From positions 1-64,000 of the forward strand of contig NZ_PVWF01000001.1 in the NCBI RefSeq assembly GCF_003003995.1: a stretch of 64,000 nt of DNA. Reading direction: 5' to 3'. The position numbers and the translations under genes are program-made. Below are positions 26,039 through 35,205 of this stretch, piece after piece. A model generated the notes under the pieces. The model did no database searches, had not been told where the DNA came from, and saw only the letters and a program-made list of their open reading frames with translations. The number at the start of each line of letters is the position of its first letter. Position 1 is the stretch's first letter. This DNA is from Pleurocapsa sp. CCALA 161. GTDB lineage: Bacteria > Cyanobacteriota > Cyanobacteriia > Cyanobacteriales > Xenococcaceae.

Positions 26039-26308
26039 TTATGGAAAATAACGATAAAACTCTTTTCTATGAAGTACCCGCATCACTTCTAAGCGATCAC
26101 CAGATACTTCAATACCAACTCGATAATCGCCTATACGAATACGATATCGATTAGGATAACCTTTCATTGCTTTGACATTACCAATATTTTGTAAGTCTTC
26201 TGCACTGGGTAGAATGTCAAAAGCCAAATTGAAAACTTTATTATAGATAAATTGCTTCTTAAGTTTCTTTAAATCTTTCAAGAAAAGTTGGCGGTATTCG
26301 ACTTGCAA
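26039..26308 (-). CDS. relE: RelE/ParE-type toxin
   Basis: 89 residues with the RelE/ParE fold: N-terminal helical hairpin with basic residues (FLKDLKKLKKQFIYNKVFNLAFD) and then the strand set ending in YPNRYRIRIGDYRVGI, with the conserved R-x-R-I-G-D-Y-R motif. The end LHRKEFYRYFP holds basic and Tyr residues used in mRNA cleavage by ribosome-bound RelE. The start is TTG at 26308, one base after the antitoxin stop. It lies downstream of its antitoxin in one transcript. Confidence 0.88.
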   Translation of the reverse strand: MQVEYRQLFLKDLKKLKKQFIYNKVFNLAFDILPSAEDLQNIGNVKAMKGYPNRYRIRIGDYRVGIEVSGDRLEVMRVLHRKEFYRYFP

Positions 26309-26309
26309 G

Positions 26310-26525
26310 TTATTCCTCCAGAAATTCTAAAGCTGCTGCACGATCTAATAGAGGAGAGTTTTTTGCTTCATCCATTGCCTTGTTTAAACAATAGTCTTCT
26401 ATTCCTGCTGATATTTCGGCTTCAGAAACGGTTTCTATTGTAGTTATTCTCTGCCAAACTTCAATTGGAATAACTACTGCCTTTGGTTTACCGTCTTTAT
26501 CTGTTAAATATTCAAATTCGATCAT
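26310..26525 (-). CDS. antitoxin of the RelE-type pair
   Basis: 71 residues. ATG 26525 is preferred (MIEFEYLTDKDGKPKAVVIP); an upstream frame extension to 26621 has no family sequence. The N-terminal part (KAVVIPIEVWQRI) resembles Phd/YefM-like or related cyanobacterial antitoxins, and the acidic helical tail (LLDRAAALEFLEE) would bind the toxin. It lies directly upstream of the toxin with one base between genes. Autoregulation is expected from the family; no clear operator was seen. Confidence 0.78.
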   Translation of the reverse strand: MIEFEYLTDKDGKPKAVVIPIEVWQRITTIETVSEAEISAGIEDYCLNKAMDEAKNSPLLDRAAALEFLEE

Positions 26526-26910
26526 TTTTGTAGTGCGCTCGCTTGTCTTTTTATATAAATGCTCGCTTATATCTATTTTACTTTGATACTTATATTGCGA
26601 TCGCCTTACTCTCCAAATCAAATCTCGCTACACAAATTTAGATAGTAACAGGTGAAAATTGTCAAACATTTTATTATTAAGTAATGTAAAACAAGGTTGA
26701 AGTATTCGCTCAATAATTCTGTTAAAGTTTGTTACATAATATTTAGTTATTGTTATCGAATTGTGTCAGATCGGGGATTTGGCGGATTTAGAGGAGCATT
26801 TTTTGATAAAAATACTTTACGTAAGCTTTTTAGTCCAGGTTAAGTAAAGAGCAAGCTAATCTTGAAATAACCTGTTCATATCGCCAACTATACAAGGAGA
26901 GTCAAGTTAT
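26526..26910. other. divergent intergenic region upstream of chlH
   Basis: 385 bases between the antitoxin start (minus) and chlH (plus), so it holds both promoters. It also contains the 26-codon frame at 26763-26843. It is AT-rich; the ribosome site of chlH is AAGGAG at 26894-26899. Confidence 0.55.
26763..26843 (+). CDS. possible leader peptide or small protein before chlH
   Basis: GTG-started frame of 26 codons, starting MSDRGFGGFRGAFFDKNTLR and ending KLFSPG, then TAA. It lies 67 bases before chlH on the same strand. The glycine/aromatic repeat GFGGFRGAFF is striking for random sequence, but no Shine-Dalgarno site is obvious. It could be an upstream regulatory frame, a small protein or chance. 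Confidence 0.25.
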   Translation: MSDRGFGGFRGAFFDKNTLRKLFSPG

Positions 26911-29900
26911 ATGTTCACCCAGGTCAAATCCACCGTTCGTCACGTTAAACCCGATGCTGTTAACGGACGCGATCTACTTAGGGTGGTCTACGTCGTACTA
27001 GAGCCACAGTATCAAAGTACTTTAACTGAGGCAGCCAAGTCGATCAATAATAATAATCCCCACCTAGCTATTGAACTGAGTGGTTATTTAATTGAAGAAT
27101 TAAGAAACGAAGAAAATTATCATAATTTTAAACATGATGTCGCTCAGGCGAATATATTTATTGCTTCACTAATATTTGTTGAAGATTTAGCTCAAAAAGT
27201 AGTTGAGGCCGTAGCACCTCATCGTGATAATTTAGACGCAGCAGTGGTCTTTCCTTCGATGCCTGAAGTTATGCGTCTGAACAAGATGGGTAGCTTCTCC
27301 ATGGCGCAGTTGGGTCAGTCAAAAAGTGCGATCGCTCAATTTATGCGCAAGCGTAAAGAAAAGTCGGGCAGTTCTTTCCAAGATGCGATGCTGAAACTGT
27401 TGCGCACTCTGCCAAAAGTATTGAAATACTTACCTGTGGAAAAAGCTCAGGATGCTCGTAACTTCATGTTGAGCTTTCAGTATTGGTTGGGGGGCAATGC
27501 TGACAATTTAGAAAACTTTTTATTAATGCTGTCAGATAAATATGTTTATCCAGACAGACAAGGTAGCAATGTTCAATATGCCGAACCGATTACCTACCCT
27601 GATATGGGGATCTGGCATCCCCTCGCACCCAAAATGTTTGAGGATATTAAAGAATATTTAGCCTGGTTTAATAGCCGTAAAGATATATCTGACGACCTTA
27701 AAGATCCTTTAGCGCCCTGTGTTGGTTTGGTGTTGCAACGTACTCACCTAGTGACTCAAGACAATGCTCACTATGTAGCGATGGTACAAGAACTAGAGTG
27801 TATGGGAGCGCGGGTTATTCCTGTATTTGCAGGAGGACTAGACTTTTCTAAACCCGTAGACGCTTACTTCTGGCAAGAGGGACAGAACCAAGCCATTGTC
27901 GATACGGTAGTCTCTTTGACTGGGTTTGCGCTAGTCGGTGGCCCAGCAAGACAAGATCATCCCAAAGCGATCGAGTCCCTCAAACGTCTTAACCGCCCTT
28001 ATATGGTGGCTTTGCCCTTAGTATTTCAAACCACGGAAGAATGGGAAGAAAGTGAACTAGGTCTACATCCTGTCCAGGTAGCATTACAGATTGCCATTCC
28101 TGAATTAGATGGTGCGATCGAGCCAATTATTGCTTCTGGTCGAGATGGGGCAACAGGAAAATCCATTGCCTTACAAGATCGGGTAGAAGCGATCGCCCGT
28201 CGAGCAATGAAGTGGGGTAATCTACGTAAGAAACCCAAGCTGAAGAAGAAGGTAGCCATTACCGTTTTTAGTTTCCCTCCTGATAAAGGCAATGTGGGGA
28301 CAGCAGCTTACCTTAACGTTTTTGGCTCTATCTACGAAGCCATGAAGGGGTTACGAGATAATGGTTATGATATTCAAAACTTACCTGAATCGGCTGAAGA
28401 TTTGATGCAGCAGGTGATTCATGATGCTCAAGCCCAGTATGCTTCCCCTGAACTTAATATTGCTCATCGGATGTCGGTGGAACAGTATGAAAGATTAACA
28501 CCCTATTCCGTGAAGTTAGAAGAAAACTGGGGACCACCTCCAGGACACTTAAACAGTGATGGTCAAAACCTCTTGATTTACGGCAAGGAGTTCGGGAACG
28601 TCTTTATCGGCGTACAGCCTACCTTTGGTTATGAAGGCGATCCGATGCGGTTATTATTTTCTAGATCTGCTAGTCCCCACCACGGTTTTGCCGCTTACTA
28701 CACCTATTTAGAACACATCTGGCAAGCTGATGCCGTCCTCCACTTTGGTACTCACGGTTCCCTAGAATTTATGCCAGGGAAGCAAATGGGCATGTCTGGG
28801 GACTGTTATCCTGATAGCCTGATTGGTAGTATTCCTAACATCTATTACTACGCAGCCAATAATCCTTCTGAAGCAACTATTGCTAAACGTCGTAGTTATG
28901 CTGCGACAATTTCTTACCTCACTCCTCCTGCTGAAAATGCAGGACTATATAAAGGTCTAAAAGAACTAGGAGATCTGATTGGTTCATATCAAAGCCTGAA
29001 AGATGGAGGCAGAGGTATCCAAATTGTGGATACGGTAATGGATCAGGCACGGATTTGTAATCTAGATAAAGATATTGCTTTTCCTGACCACTCCGCCAAA
29101 GAGATGACTCAGGATGAACGGGATACCATCATTGGGTTGGTTTACAAACAGCTAATGGAAATCGAATCTCGTCTACTACCCTGTGGCTTACATATTATTG
29201 GTAAACCACCATCTGCTGAAGAAGCGATCGCCACTTTAGTTAGTATTTCCAACCTAGACCGCGAAGAAGAAGGAATTATTTCTTTCCCCCGCATCATTGC
29301 CAATAGCATTGGGCGAGATATCGATGAAATCTATACTAATAATGATCGCGGTGTCTTAGCCGACGTGCAGCTATTCCAAGATATTACTCAAGCAACTCGT
29401 GCTGCGGTAGGTGCTTTGGTCAAGGCACAAATTGATGCCGAAGGTAGAGTTTCCATGGTGTCCAAGCTAAATTTCTTGAATATTGGTAAGAAAGCACCTT
29501 GGCTGGAAGCTTTAAACGAACATGGCTACAAAAACATCGATGAAAATGCTCTCAAACCCTTAGTTGAATACCTAGAATTCTGTTTAGAACAGGTATGTGC
29601 CGATAACGAATTAGGGGGACTACTCCAAGCTTTAGAAGGCGAGTATGTTCTACCTGGCCCTGGTGGCGATCCCATCCGTAACCCTAATGTCTTGCCTACT
29701 GGTAAAAACATTCATGCTCTAGATCCTCAGTCTATTCCTACCCTCGCTGCGGTTCAATCAGCCAAAATTGTTGTGGATCGCTTAATTGAGCGTCAAAAGC
29801 TAGATAACGGCGGGAACTACCCCGAAAGCATCGCTTGTGTTCTCTGGGGAACAGATAATATTAAAACCTATGGGGAATCTTTGGCACAAATTATGTGGAT

Positions 29901-30888
29901 GGTGGGAGTACGTCCTGTTCCCGATGCCTTGGGCCGTGTAAATAAACTGGAGTTAATTCCGTTAGAAGAACTTGGTCGTCCTCGAATTGATGTGGTGGTC
30001 AACTGTTCTGGTGTCTTCCGCGATCTGTTTATCAACCAAATGAACCTTCTAGATCGCGGGGTTAAAATGGCAGCAGAAGCGGACGAACCTGTAGAAATGA
30101 ACTTTGTTCGTAAACATGCCTTAGAACAAGCAGAGGAAATGGGTATTAACGTGCGTCAAGCAGCCACGCGAATTTTCTCTAACGCTTCTGGTTCTTATTC
30201 TTCTAACATCAACCTGGCAGTGGAAAACAGCAGTTGGGAAGAAGAAAAAGAGCTACAGGATATGTATCTCAACCGTAAATCCTTCGCCTTTAACTCTGAT
30301 AACCCTGGCGTAATGGATGAAAGCCGTGGTTTGTTTGAGTCTTCCCTAAAAAGAGCAGATGTGACTTTCCAAAATTTAGACTCATCAGAGATTAGCTTAA
30401 CCGACGTATCTCACTATTTTGATTCCGATCCCACCAAGATCGTATCTAGCCTACGGGATGACGGTAAAAAACCCACTGCTTATATTGCTGATACTACTAC
30501 AGCTAACGCTCAAGTCCGCACTCTATCGGAAACAGTTCGTTTAGATGCTCGTACCAAAATGCTTAATCCCAAATGGTATGAGGGCATGTTAAGCAACGGT
30601 TACGAAGGTGTACGGGAACTATCTAAACGCTTGGTAAACACGATGGGTTGGTCAGCTACAGCCGATGCGGTAGACAACTGGGTCTATGAAGATGTGAATA
30701 CTACCTTCATCGATGATCCTGAAATGTGCAAACGGTTGATGGATATGAACCCCAATTCCTTCCGTAAGATTGTTGGTACTTTGCTCGAAGTTAATGGTCG
30801 TGGTTATTGGGAAACTAACGAAGACAACCTCGACAGATTAAGAGAACTGTATCAAGAAGTCGAAGACAGAATCGAAGGTATTGACTAA
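26911..30888 (+). CDS. chlH: magnesium chelatase subunit H
   Basis: 1,325 residues, the usual ChlH length. Binds protoporphyrin IX and, with ChlI and ChlD and ATP, inserts Mg2+ in the first committed step of chlorophyll synthesis. Diagnostic segments include [17 protein letters not shown] near residue 610, [40 protein letters not shown] and the C-terminal [15 protein letters not shown]. Start ATG 26911 has the ribosome site AAGGAG 11 bases upstream. A hairpin terminator follows at 30920-30946. A CobN-type paralogue is 6.8 kb upstream. ChlI, ChlD and Gun4 are not in the window. Confidence 0.97.
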   Translation: MFTQVKSTVRHVKPDAVNGRDLLRVVYVVLEPQYQSTLTEAAKSINNNNPHLAIELSGYLIEELRNEENYHNFKHDVAQANIFIASLIFVEDLAQKVVEAVAPHRDNLDAAVVFPSMPEVMRLNKMGSFSMAQLGQSKSAIAQFMRKRKEKSGSSFQDAMLKLLRTLPKVLKYLPVEKAQDARNFMLSFQYWLGGNADNLENFLLMLSDKYVYPDRQGSNVQYAEPITYPDMGIWHPLAPKMFEDIKEYLAWFNSRKDISDDLKDPLAPCVGLVLQRTHLVTQDNAHYVAMVQELECMGARVIPVFAGGLDFSKPVDAYFWQEGQNQAIVDTVVSLTGFALVGGPARQDHPKAIESLKRLNRPYMVALPLVFQTTEEWEESELGLHPVQVALQIAIPELDGAIEPIIASGRDGATGKSIALQDRVEAIARRAMKWGNLRKKPKLKKKVAITVFSFPPDKGNVGTAAYLNVFGSIYEAMKGLRDNGYDIQNLPESAEDLMQQVIHDAQAQYASPELNIAHRMSVEQYERLTPYSVKLEENWGPPPGHLNSDGQNLLIYGKEFGNVFIGVQPTFGYEGDPMRLLFSRSASPHHGFAAYYTYLEHIWQADAVLHFGTHGSLEFMPGKQMGMSGDCYPDSLIGSIPNIYYYAANNPSEATIAKRRSYAATISYLTPPAENAGLYKGLKELGDLIGSYQSLKDGGRGIQIVDTVMDQARICNLDKDIAFPDHSAKEMTQDERDTIIGLVYKQLMEIESRLLPCGLHIIGKPPSAEEAIATLVSISNLDREEEGIISFPRIIANSIGRDIDEIYTNNDRGVLADVQLFQDITQATRAAVGALVKAQIDAEGRVSMVSKLNFLNIGKKAPWLEALNEHGYKNIDENALKPLVEYLEFCLEQVCADNELGGLLQALEGEYVLPGPGGDPIRNPNVLPTGKNIHALDPQSIPTLAAVQSAKIVVDRLIERQKLDNGGNYPESIACVLWGTDNIKTYGESLAQIMWMVGVRPVPDALGRVNKLELIPLEELGRPRIDVVVNCSGVFRDLFINQMNLLDRGVKMAAEADEPVEMNFVRKHALEQAEEMGINVRQAATRIFSNASGSYSSNINLAVENSSWEEEKELQDMYLNRKSFAFNSDNPGVMDESRGLFESSLKRADVTFQNLDSSEISLTDVSHYFDSDPTKIVSSLRDDGKKPTAYIADTTTANAQVRTLSETVRLDARTKMLNPKWYEGMLSNGYEGVRELSKRLVNTMGWSATADAVDNWVYEDVNTTFIDDPEMCKRLMDMNPNSFRKIVGTLLEVNGRGYWETNEDNLDRLRELYQEVEDRIEGID

Positions 30889-30919
30889 GGTTACATATCT
30901 TTTCAATAACTAATAGTTT

Positions 30920-30946
30920 AGAGATGCGATCGCATCTCTTTTTTTT
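30920..30946 (+). terminator. Rho-independent terminator of chlH built around HIP1
   Basis: AGAGATGCGATCGCATCTCT (30920-30939) is a perfect palindrome with the HIP1 octamer GCGATCGC at its centre, followed by a T8 tract. It lies 31 bases after the chlH stop. Confidence 0.85.
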
Positions 30947-31002
30947 GACGTGAGTAAACTAAATAATATTTAACTTAAAAAAAAACCTACACACAAAACA
31001 AA

Positions 31003-31668
31003 ATGGCTATTTACATAGTAACAGGAGCAAATCGAGGCATTGGTTGGGAATATTGTCGTCAGCTTAAAGACAGAGGGGATGATGTTATTGCTGTCTGTCG
31101 TTCGGCTTCAGATGAATTAAACAATTTAGACATTTCGGTAGAAACCGATGTCGATATCACCTCCGACCAGTCGGTTGCCAATTTCGTCACCAGACTTGAC
31201 GGTAGATCGATTGATGTTTTGATCAATAATGCTGGTATTTTAGAGAACGTTAGTCTTAAAAATTTAGATTTTAATAGTATTCGCCAGCAATTTGAAGTAA
31301 ATGCGATCGGGGCATTAAGGCTTACTCATGCTTTGTTGAACAATCTCAAACAAGGTTCAAAAGTTATTATGATGACTAGCCGCATGGGTTCGATTGAGGA
31401 TAATACTTCTGGAGGTTCTTATGGTTATCGAATGTCCAAAGTTGCTTTATCTATGGCGGGTAAATCACTGTCTATGGATTTAAAACCACAGAAAATTGCC
31501 GTTGCCATTCTTCATCCAGGGTTAGTCAAGACTCGGATGACTGGATTTACCAACTCTGGGATTACACCAGAATGTGCAGTTAAAGGATTACTAGCTCGCA
31601 TTGACGAATTAAATTTAGAAAATACAGGAACTTTTTGGCACTCTAATGGTGAAATTTTGCCTTGGTAA
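31003..31668 (+). CDS. short-chain dehydrogenase/reductase
   Basis: 221 residues, classical SDR Rossmann fold: TGANRGIGWEY nucleotide-binding motif at residues 6-16, NNAG near 86, the active-site Ser in MTSRMGSI, and the YRMSK (Y-x-x-x-K) catalytic pair near 147. The short length and missing C-terminal extension fit the C-factor/CsgA-like branch. Substrate unknown. It has its own position after the chlH terminator and is likely a single-gene unit. Confidence 0.9.
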   Translation: MAIYIVTGANRGIGWEYCRQLKDRGDDVIAVCRSASDELNNLDISVETDVDITSDQSVANFVTRLDGRSIDVLINNAGILENVSLKNLDFNSIRQQFEVNAIGALRLTHALLNNLKQGSKVIMMTSRMGSIEDNTSGGSYGYRMSKVALSMAGKSLSMDLKPQKIAVAILHPGLVKTRMTGFTNSGITPECAVKGLLARIDELNLENTGTFWHSNGEILPW

Positions 31669-32101
31669 AACATCAAGGTGCTATGTAAAATTATTGCATC
31701 AGTCTGAAGATGTGCTTTAATTTGAAATACTGTAAAGCCTTGACCAAAGTAAGATACAGCCATTTTGCCCCCAAATAAATATCTACCTTAAGATCGACGA
31801 AATGACTGAGATCGATAAGGCAATATAGTGATTATTCCTAATCAAAAAAAAGACCTTAAAGTATCTTGGCTAAAGCTAATTTTCTTAGCACATAAACCAA
31901 GTTTATTAACATACTTTCTAGGTATAAAAGTTCTAGACTGGGTTGTTAAGTTGATCTTAGCAAATCTTTAAATATAAAAGATTTAACAGCCTGAATCAAA
32001 TGAAACTTAGATAGAATGATTAGGCTTATTTAATTGACGGCCCAATAAAATAATTCATTATCCAAAATCAAAACTGAGACAAAACTGAGAGAAATATCAT
32101 T
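31669..32101. other. 433-bp gap
   Basis: No convincing gene. It contains the 3' flank of the SDR gene and the upstream region of the membrane protein at 32102. A possible weak hairpin built of GGCTAAAGCTAA-like sequence is near 31870. Composition is AT-rich. Confidence 0.45.
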
Positions 32102-32728
32102 ATGGCTTATACAGAACCAGGAAACAATCGAGCAGTTGAAACATTTATGGTGGCTGATGATCGAGATCGAATCAGATGGGGTCCAATTATCGCTGGGATA
32201 TTTGTCGCCATTGCAACTCAGCTAATTTTAAGTGCATTGGGTGCAGCAGTTGGTTTAAGCGTTGGTGCTACAGGTGGTGCATTAGGTATTTGGTCAATAG
32301 TTAGTTTACTGTTGGCTTTGTTTATTGGCAGTTGGGTTGCTGCGAGTGGTTCTGCACCCATGAACCGTAAAACTGCCTTGCTTCAGGGATTAATTTTGTG
32401 GGCAACTACATTAGCACTGAGTGCTTGGCTGTTGGCGAGTGGGGTATCAGGAGCATTTGGTGTCGCAGCATCTAATGCAGGCGAGGTGTTAAATCAAGTA
32501 CAGCAGTCTGGAGGCCCAGCCGTGCCAAATCAAGTGCCTAATATCTCCAATAGTCAGCTCAAGGAAGTTGCTGACGTATCTGGTAAAGCAGCTTGGTATT
32601 TTATTATTGGTTCGCTTTTGGGGCTAGTAGCATCTTTAATTGGGGCTTCAGTTGGAGCAAAAAAACCTAGAACAGTGCGTAACACCGTAGTTGCCGATCC
32701 TCAAGTACCTCAAAACTTCGTTCCATAG
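32102..32728 (+). CDS. conserved membrane protein of unknown function
   Basis: 208 residues. After a polar N-terminus (DDRDRIRWGPIIAG) come about four transmembrane segments: residues 28-55, 60-82, 95-118 and a last one near 161-186, all rich in Gly, Ala and Ser as in small packing helices. A loop between the third and fourth is rich in Gln and Pro. There is no signal peptide. I have seen this type in cyanobacteria and other bacteria next to stress or general envelope genes, but cannot name a function. Confidence 0.75.
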   Translation: MAYTEPGNNRAVETFMVADDRDRIRWGPIIAGIFVAIATQLILSALGAAVGLSVGATGGALGIWSIVSLLLALFIGSWVAASGSAPMNRKTALLQGLILWATTLALSAWLLASGVSGAFGVAASNAGEVLNQVQQSGGPAVPNQVPNISNSQLKEVADVSGKAAWYFIIGSLLGLVASLIGASVGAKKPRTVRNTVVADPQVPQNFVP

Positions 32729-32861
32729 TAAGAAAAATAGTTGAGATAATCATAGGGGACAAAGGATTTAGGTTAGCCTGATTTTTTGTCCTCTATTGAT
32801 TTTTACTAGAAAATTACTAGAAAAGTAAATTAGCAATATTTTCTAACATTTTAACTGTCTT

Positions 32862-32902
32862 CCGTAATTCGTCCCCCAGTTTACTGGTGGTATGAATTAC
32901 GG
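32862..32902. repeat. left-end hairpin of IS element 1
   Basis: CCGTAATTC pairs with GAATTACGG over nine bases; inside, CCCCCAGT...ACTGG adds a second imperfect stem. It overlaps the end of tnpA. Such hairpins are the recognition site for the HUH transposase. Confidence 0.75.
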
Positions 32903-33313
32903 GCTGGGTCTATCTTGTCCGTCTACATATTTGCGTAACTGCTCTATTGTAACGCCACCGCATGAAGCAATAAAATAACTACCAGTCCACAAAACTTTCT
33001 TGTTCCAGTATTTTGTTTTTAGATAATCAGAGTGATTACGCCACATGGTTTTACTAGATGTAGCTTTGAGATTAGCAACTAGATTAGATACAGAAATACT
33101 AGGTTTGTAGCTAACCAAAAGATGTACGTGGTCGGCTTCGCCATTGAACTCTAAAAGTTCTCCGTCTCTGGTGATGAGTATAGAAGCAAATATACTTTCA
33201 AGTTCTGTCAGTAGTTCATCAGTAAGAATTGATTTTCGGTATTTCGTGACAAAAACTATGTGAGTAGTGAGAATATAAACTGCTCTATATGCTTGATTAT
33301 ATTTAGTTTTCAC
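32897..33313 (-). CDS. tnpA: IS200/IS605 transposase TnpA (HUH, Y1)
   Basis: About 138 residues if started at GTG 33313 (MKTKYNQAYRAVYI), the usual family start; the frame is open to an ATG at 33388, which would overlap the tnpB start. Motifs: HIVFVTKYRKSIL, the metal-binding HUH pair in ADHVHLLV, and the catalytic tyrosine in QLRKYVDGQ near the end. It cuts and joins single-stranded DNA at the hairpin ends. The reading frame is intact, so the element may be active. Confidence 0.92.
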   Translation of the reverse strand: MKTKYNQAYRAVYILTTHIVFVTKYRKSILTDELLTELESIFASILITRDGELLEFNGEADHVHLLVSYKPSISVSNLVANLKATSSKTMWRNHSDYLKTKYWNKKVLWTGSYFIASCGGVTIEQLRKYVDGQDRPSP

Positions 33314-33354
33314 AAAGATAATGAGTTCGCCAGTGAGAGTGATATTATTATCGT

Positions 33355-34635
33355 ATGAGAAAAGCGACAAAGGTAAGACTATATCCAACCATTGAACAAA
33401 AACAACTACTAGCTCAACAATTTGGCTGTAGCAGATTTTGGTGGAACAAAGCTTTGAGCTTACAGTACGAACATCGTTTCGAACAAGAAAGATGGTTAAA
33501 ACGTACTGAACTCAATGCAATGCTTCCTGGGTTGAAAGTAGAATTACCTTGGCTGTCTGATTGCTATTCTCAGGTTCTACAAGCTACTACCAAGCATTTA
33601 GAGCAAGCGTTCAAGAACTGGTTTGAGGGTAGAGCCAAAAAACCAAGATTCAAAGCCAAAAAGAATAATCAGTCAATTAGCTTTCCTCAGAATGTCAAGA
33701 TTGTCGAGAATAACCTCAAAATCCCTAAAATTGGTTTGATTAAAGCCAAATTTAGCCGTTCAATTGAGGGAGAAATTAAGACTGTAACTATAAGTGTCAC
33801 TCCTTCGGGTAAATACTTTGCTGCAATTGGATTAGATTTAGGCGACGTTGAAGTAGAGCAATCAACTGATGGAGTCATTACAGGGATTGACTTGGGGCTA
33901 AAAGACTACGTAACTTGCCATAACGGTACAGAAACTTATTCAATCAAGCATCCAAAATGGCTAAAACGTCATGAACGTAATCTTAGAAAACATCAAAAAC
34001 AACTGTCTCGTCGAAACGGCAGTCGCTCTTCGACGGCTTGCACCAAACAAAGCGGTGTAAACATCGCATTGTTTGATGAAACCGTCAAGACCGCGCTGCC
34101 TCTCAAAGGAAGCAACAGAAAAAATAAAGCAAGACTACTAGTCACTCGCGTTCACGAGCGACTAAGTAACACTAGGCAAGATTTTTTGCACAAACTATCT
34201 CGAAAAATAACAGACGAAAGCCAAGTCGTTGTAGTTGAGAATTTGAATATTAAAGGAATGGTCAAAAACCGTAAATTGAGCAAGGCTATTGTTCAGTCTG
34301 GGTGGGGAATGTTCCTCAATTTTCTTAGCTACAAACTAGAACACAAAGGCGGTGTTTTAGTGGAGATAGATAGATTTTTCCCTTCTAGTAAAACGTGTAG
34401 TAAATGTGGTTACATACACACAGAATTGGAACTCAAAGATAGAGAATGGACTTGCAAGCAATGCTCCACTCATCATCTAAGAGACGACAATGCTAGTCGT
34501 AATATTCGCACTGAAGGAATAAGAATCTTAGGGCTGGGACACAGCCCTCGTGGAGATGATGTCAGACTTGAGGCTTGCTTCGAGCAATTGTCTGTGAAAC
34601 GAGTACCATCCTTTGAGCAGCTTACTTTGTTCTAG
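33355..34635 (+). CDS. tnpB: TnpB, RNA-guided nuclease of IS element 1
   Basis: 426 residues. RuvC catalytic residues are present: Asp in GIDLGLKDYVT, Glu in VVVENLNIKGM, Asp in RDDNASRNIR. The zinc finger has CSKCGY...CKQC. The N-terminal helix-turn-helix starts MRKATKVRLYPTIEQKQLL. TnpB proteins use an omega RNA made from the 3' end of the gene and element end to cut DNA, which favours element survival. Between LSRR (about residue 220) and KGSNRKNKARL (about 250) there is an extra stretch of about 30 residues whose DNA contains short inverted repeats (34010-34110). This loop is unusual and lies between the RuvC parts. The gene is otherwise intact. Confidence 0.92.
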   Translation: MRKATKVRLYPTIEQKQLLAQQFGCSRFWWNKALSLQYEHRFEQERWLKRTELNAMLPGLKVELPWLSDCYSQVLQATTKHLEQAFKNWFEGRAKKPRFKAKKNNQSISFPQNVKIVENNLKIPKIGLIKAKFSRSIEGEIKTVTISVTPSGKYFAAIGLDLGDVEVEQSTDGVITGIDLGLKDYVTCHNGTETYSIKHPKWLKRHERNLRKHQKQLSRRNGSRSSTACTKQSGVNIALFDETVKTALPLKGSNRKNKARLLVTRVHERLSNTRQDFLHKLSRKITDESQVVVVENLNIKGMVKNRKLSKAIVQSGWGMFLNFLSYKLEHKGGVLVEIDRFFPSSKTCSKCGYIHTELELKDREWTCKQCSTHHLRDDNASRNIRTEGIRILGLGHSPRGDDVRLEACFEQLSVKRVPSFEQLTLF

Positions 34636-34638
34636 GAA

Positions 34639-34658
34639 TCCCTCAATTTATTGAGGGA
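34639..34658. repeat. right-end hairpin of IS element 1
   Basis: TCCCTCAA, loop TTTA, TTGAGGGA: perfect 8-bp stem four bases after the tnpB stop. It marks the right end and would be part of the omega RNA scaffold region. Confidence 0.75.
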
Positions 34659-34769
34659 GGATGTCAAACAACTTCCACGCGAGTGTCCCCACCCTCAATC
34701 GTAGCGGAGCGGAGATAGGGCGGGGAGGGATAGCGTACTGATTTGAAGGCTCGATGCCTGAAAAATCAG

Positions 34770-35174
34770 TTAACTAGGACTATCCTGCTCATCAATATAC
34801 TTTCTCAAACGCTCTATCGTTACGCCACCGCTACTAGAAATATAGTACGAACCAGACCAAAAAACAGGCTTCCAATATACTTTGTTTATCTCTTCAGCAA
34901 ATTCTTTACGCAGTATGCGACTAGATGCACTTTTTAAACTAGCAACTAGCTGAGAAATATTGTTATCTGGATGTAGGTCAATCAAAAGATGGCAATGATC
35001 GCTTTCTCCATCAAACTCAAGCATTGTGCTTTTTTTTGTTTTGCATATCCTTTGAAACACCTCAGACATTACTCTCATCATGTCTGAGGTTATTATTTTT
35101 TTACGATATTTGGTAACTAAGACCAGGTGTAGGTGAATTGAATAAACAGAGTGAGAACCTTTATGTGGTTTCAT
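34770..35174 (-). CDS. tnpA: IS200/IS605 transposase TnpA of element 2
   Basis: 134 residues, full family length. LHLVLVTKYRKKI, HUH pair in SDHCHLLI, and catalytic Tyr in RLRKYIDEQ. The start MKPHKGSHSVYSIH is normal. The stop lies at the left-end hairpin. Only 31 bases separate its start from that of the divergent tnpB, so a shared short promoter region drives both. Confidence 0.93.
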   Translation of the reverse strand: MKPHKGSHSVYSIHLHLVLVTKYRKKIITSDMMRVMSEVFQRICKTKKSTMLEFDGESDHCHLLIDLHPDNNISQLVASLKSASSRILRKEFAEEINKVYWKPVFWSGSYYISSSGGVTIERLRKYIDEQDSPS

Positions 35175-35205
35175 GATATACTACCTACAGGTCAACTAAA
35201 TAATT

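Larger units (their letters stand above)
32862..34666. mobile_element. IS200/IS605-type element 1 (complete)
   Basis: Divergent tnpA (minus) and tnpB (plus) are framed by hairpins: left 32862-32902 (CCGTAATTC/GAATTACGG with an inner stem) and right 34639-34658 (TCCCTCAA/TTGAGGGA). There are no inverted terminal repeats, as expected for single-strand transposition by a HUH enzyme. The exact cleavage sites are not fixed; the ends given are approximate. Confidence 0.85.
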
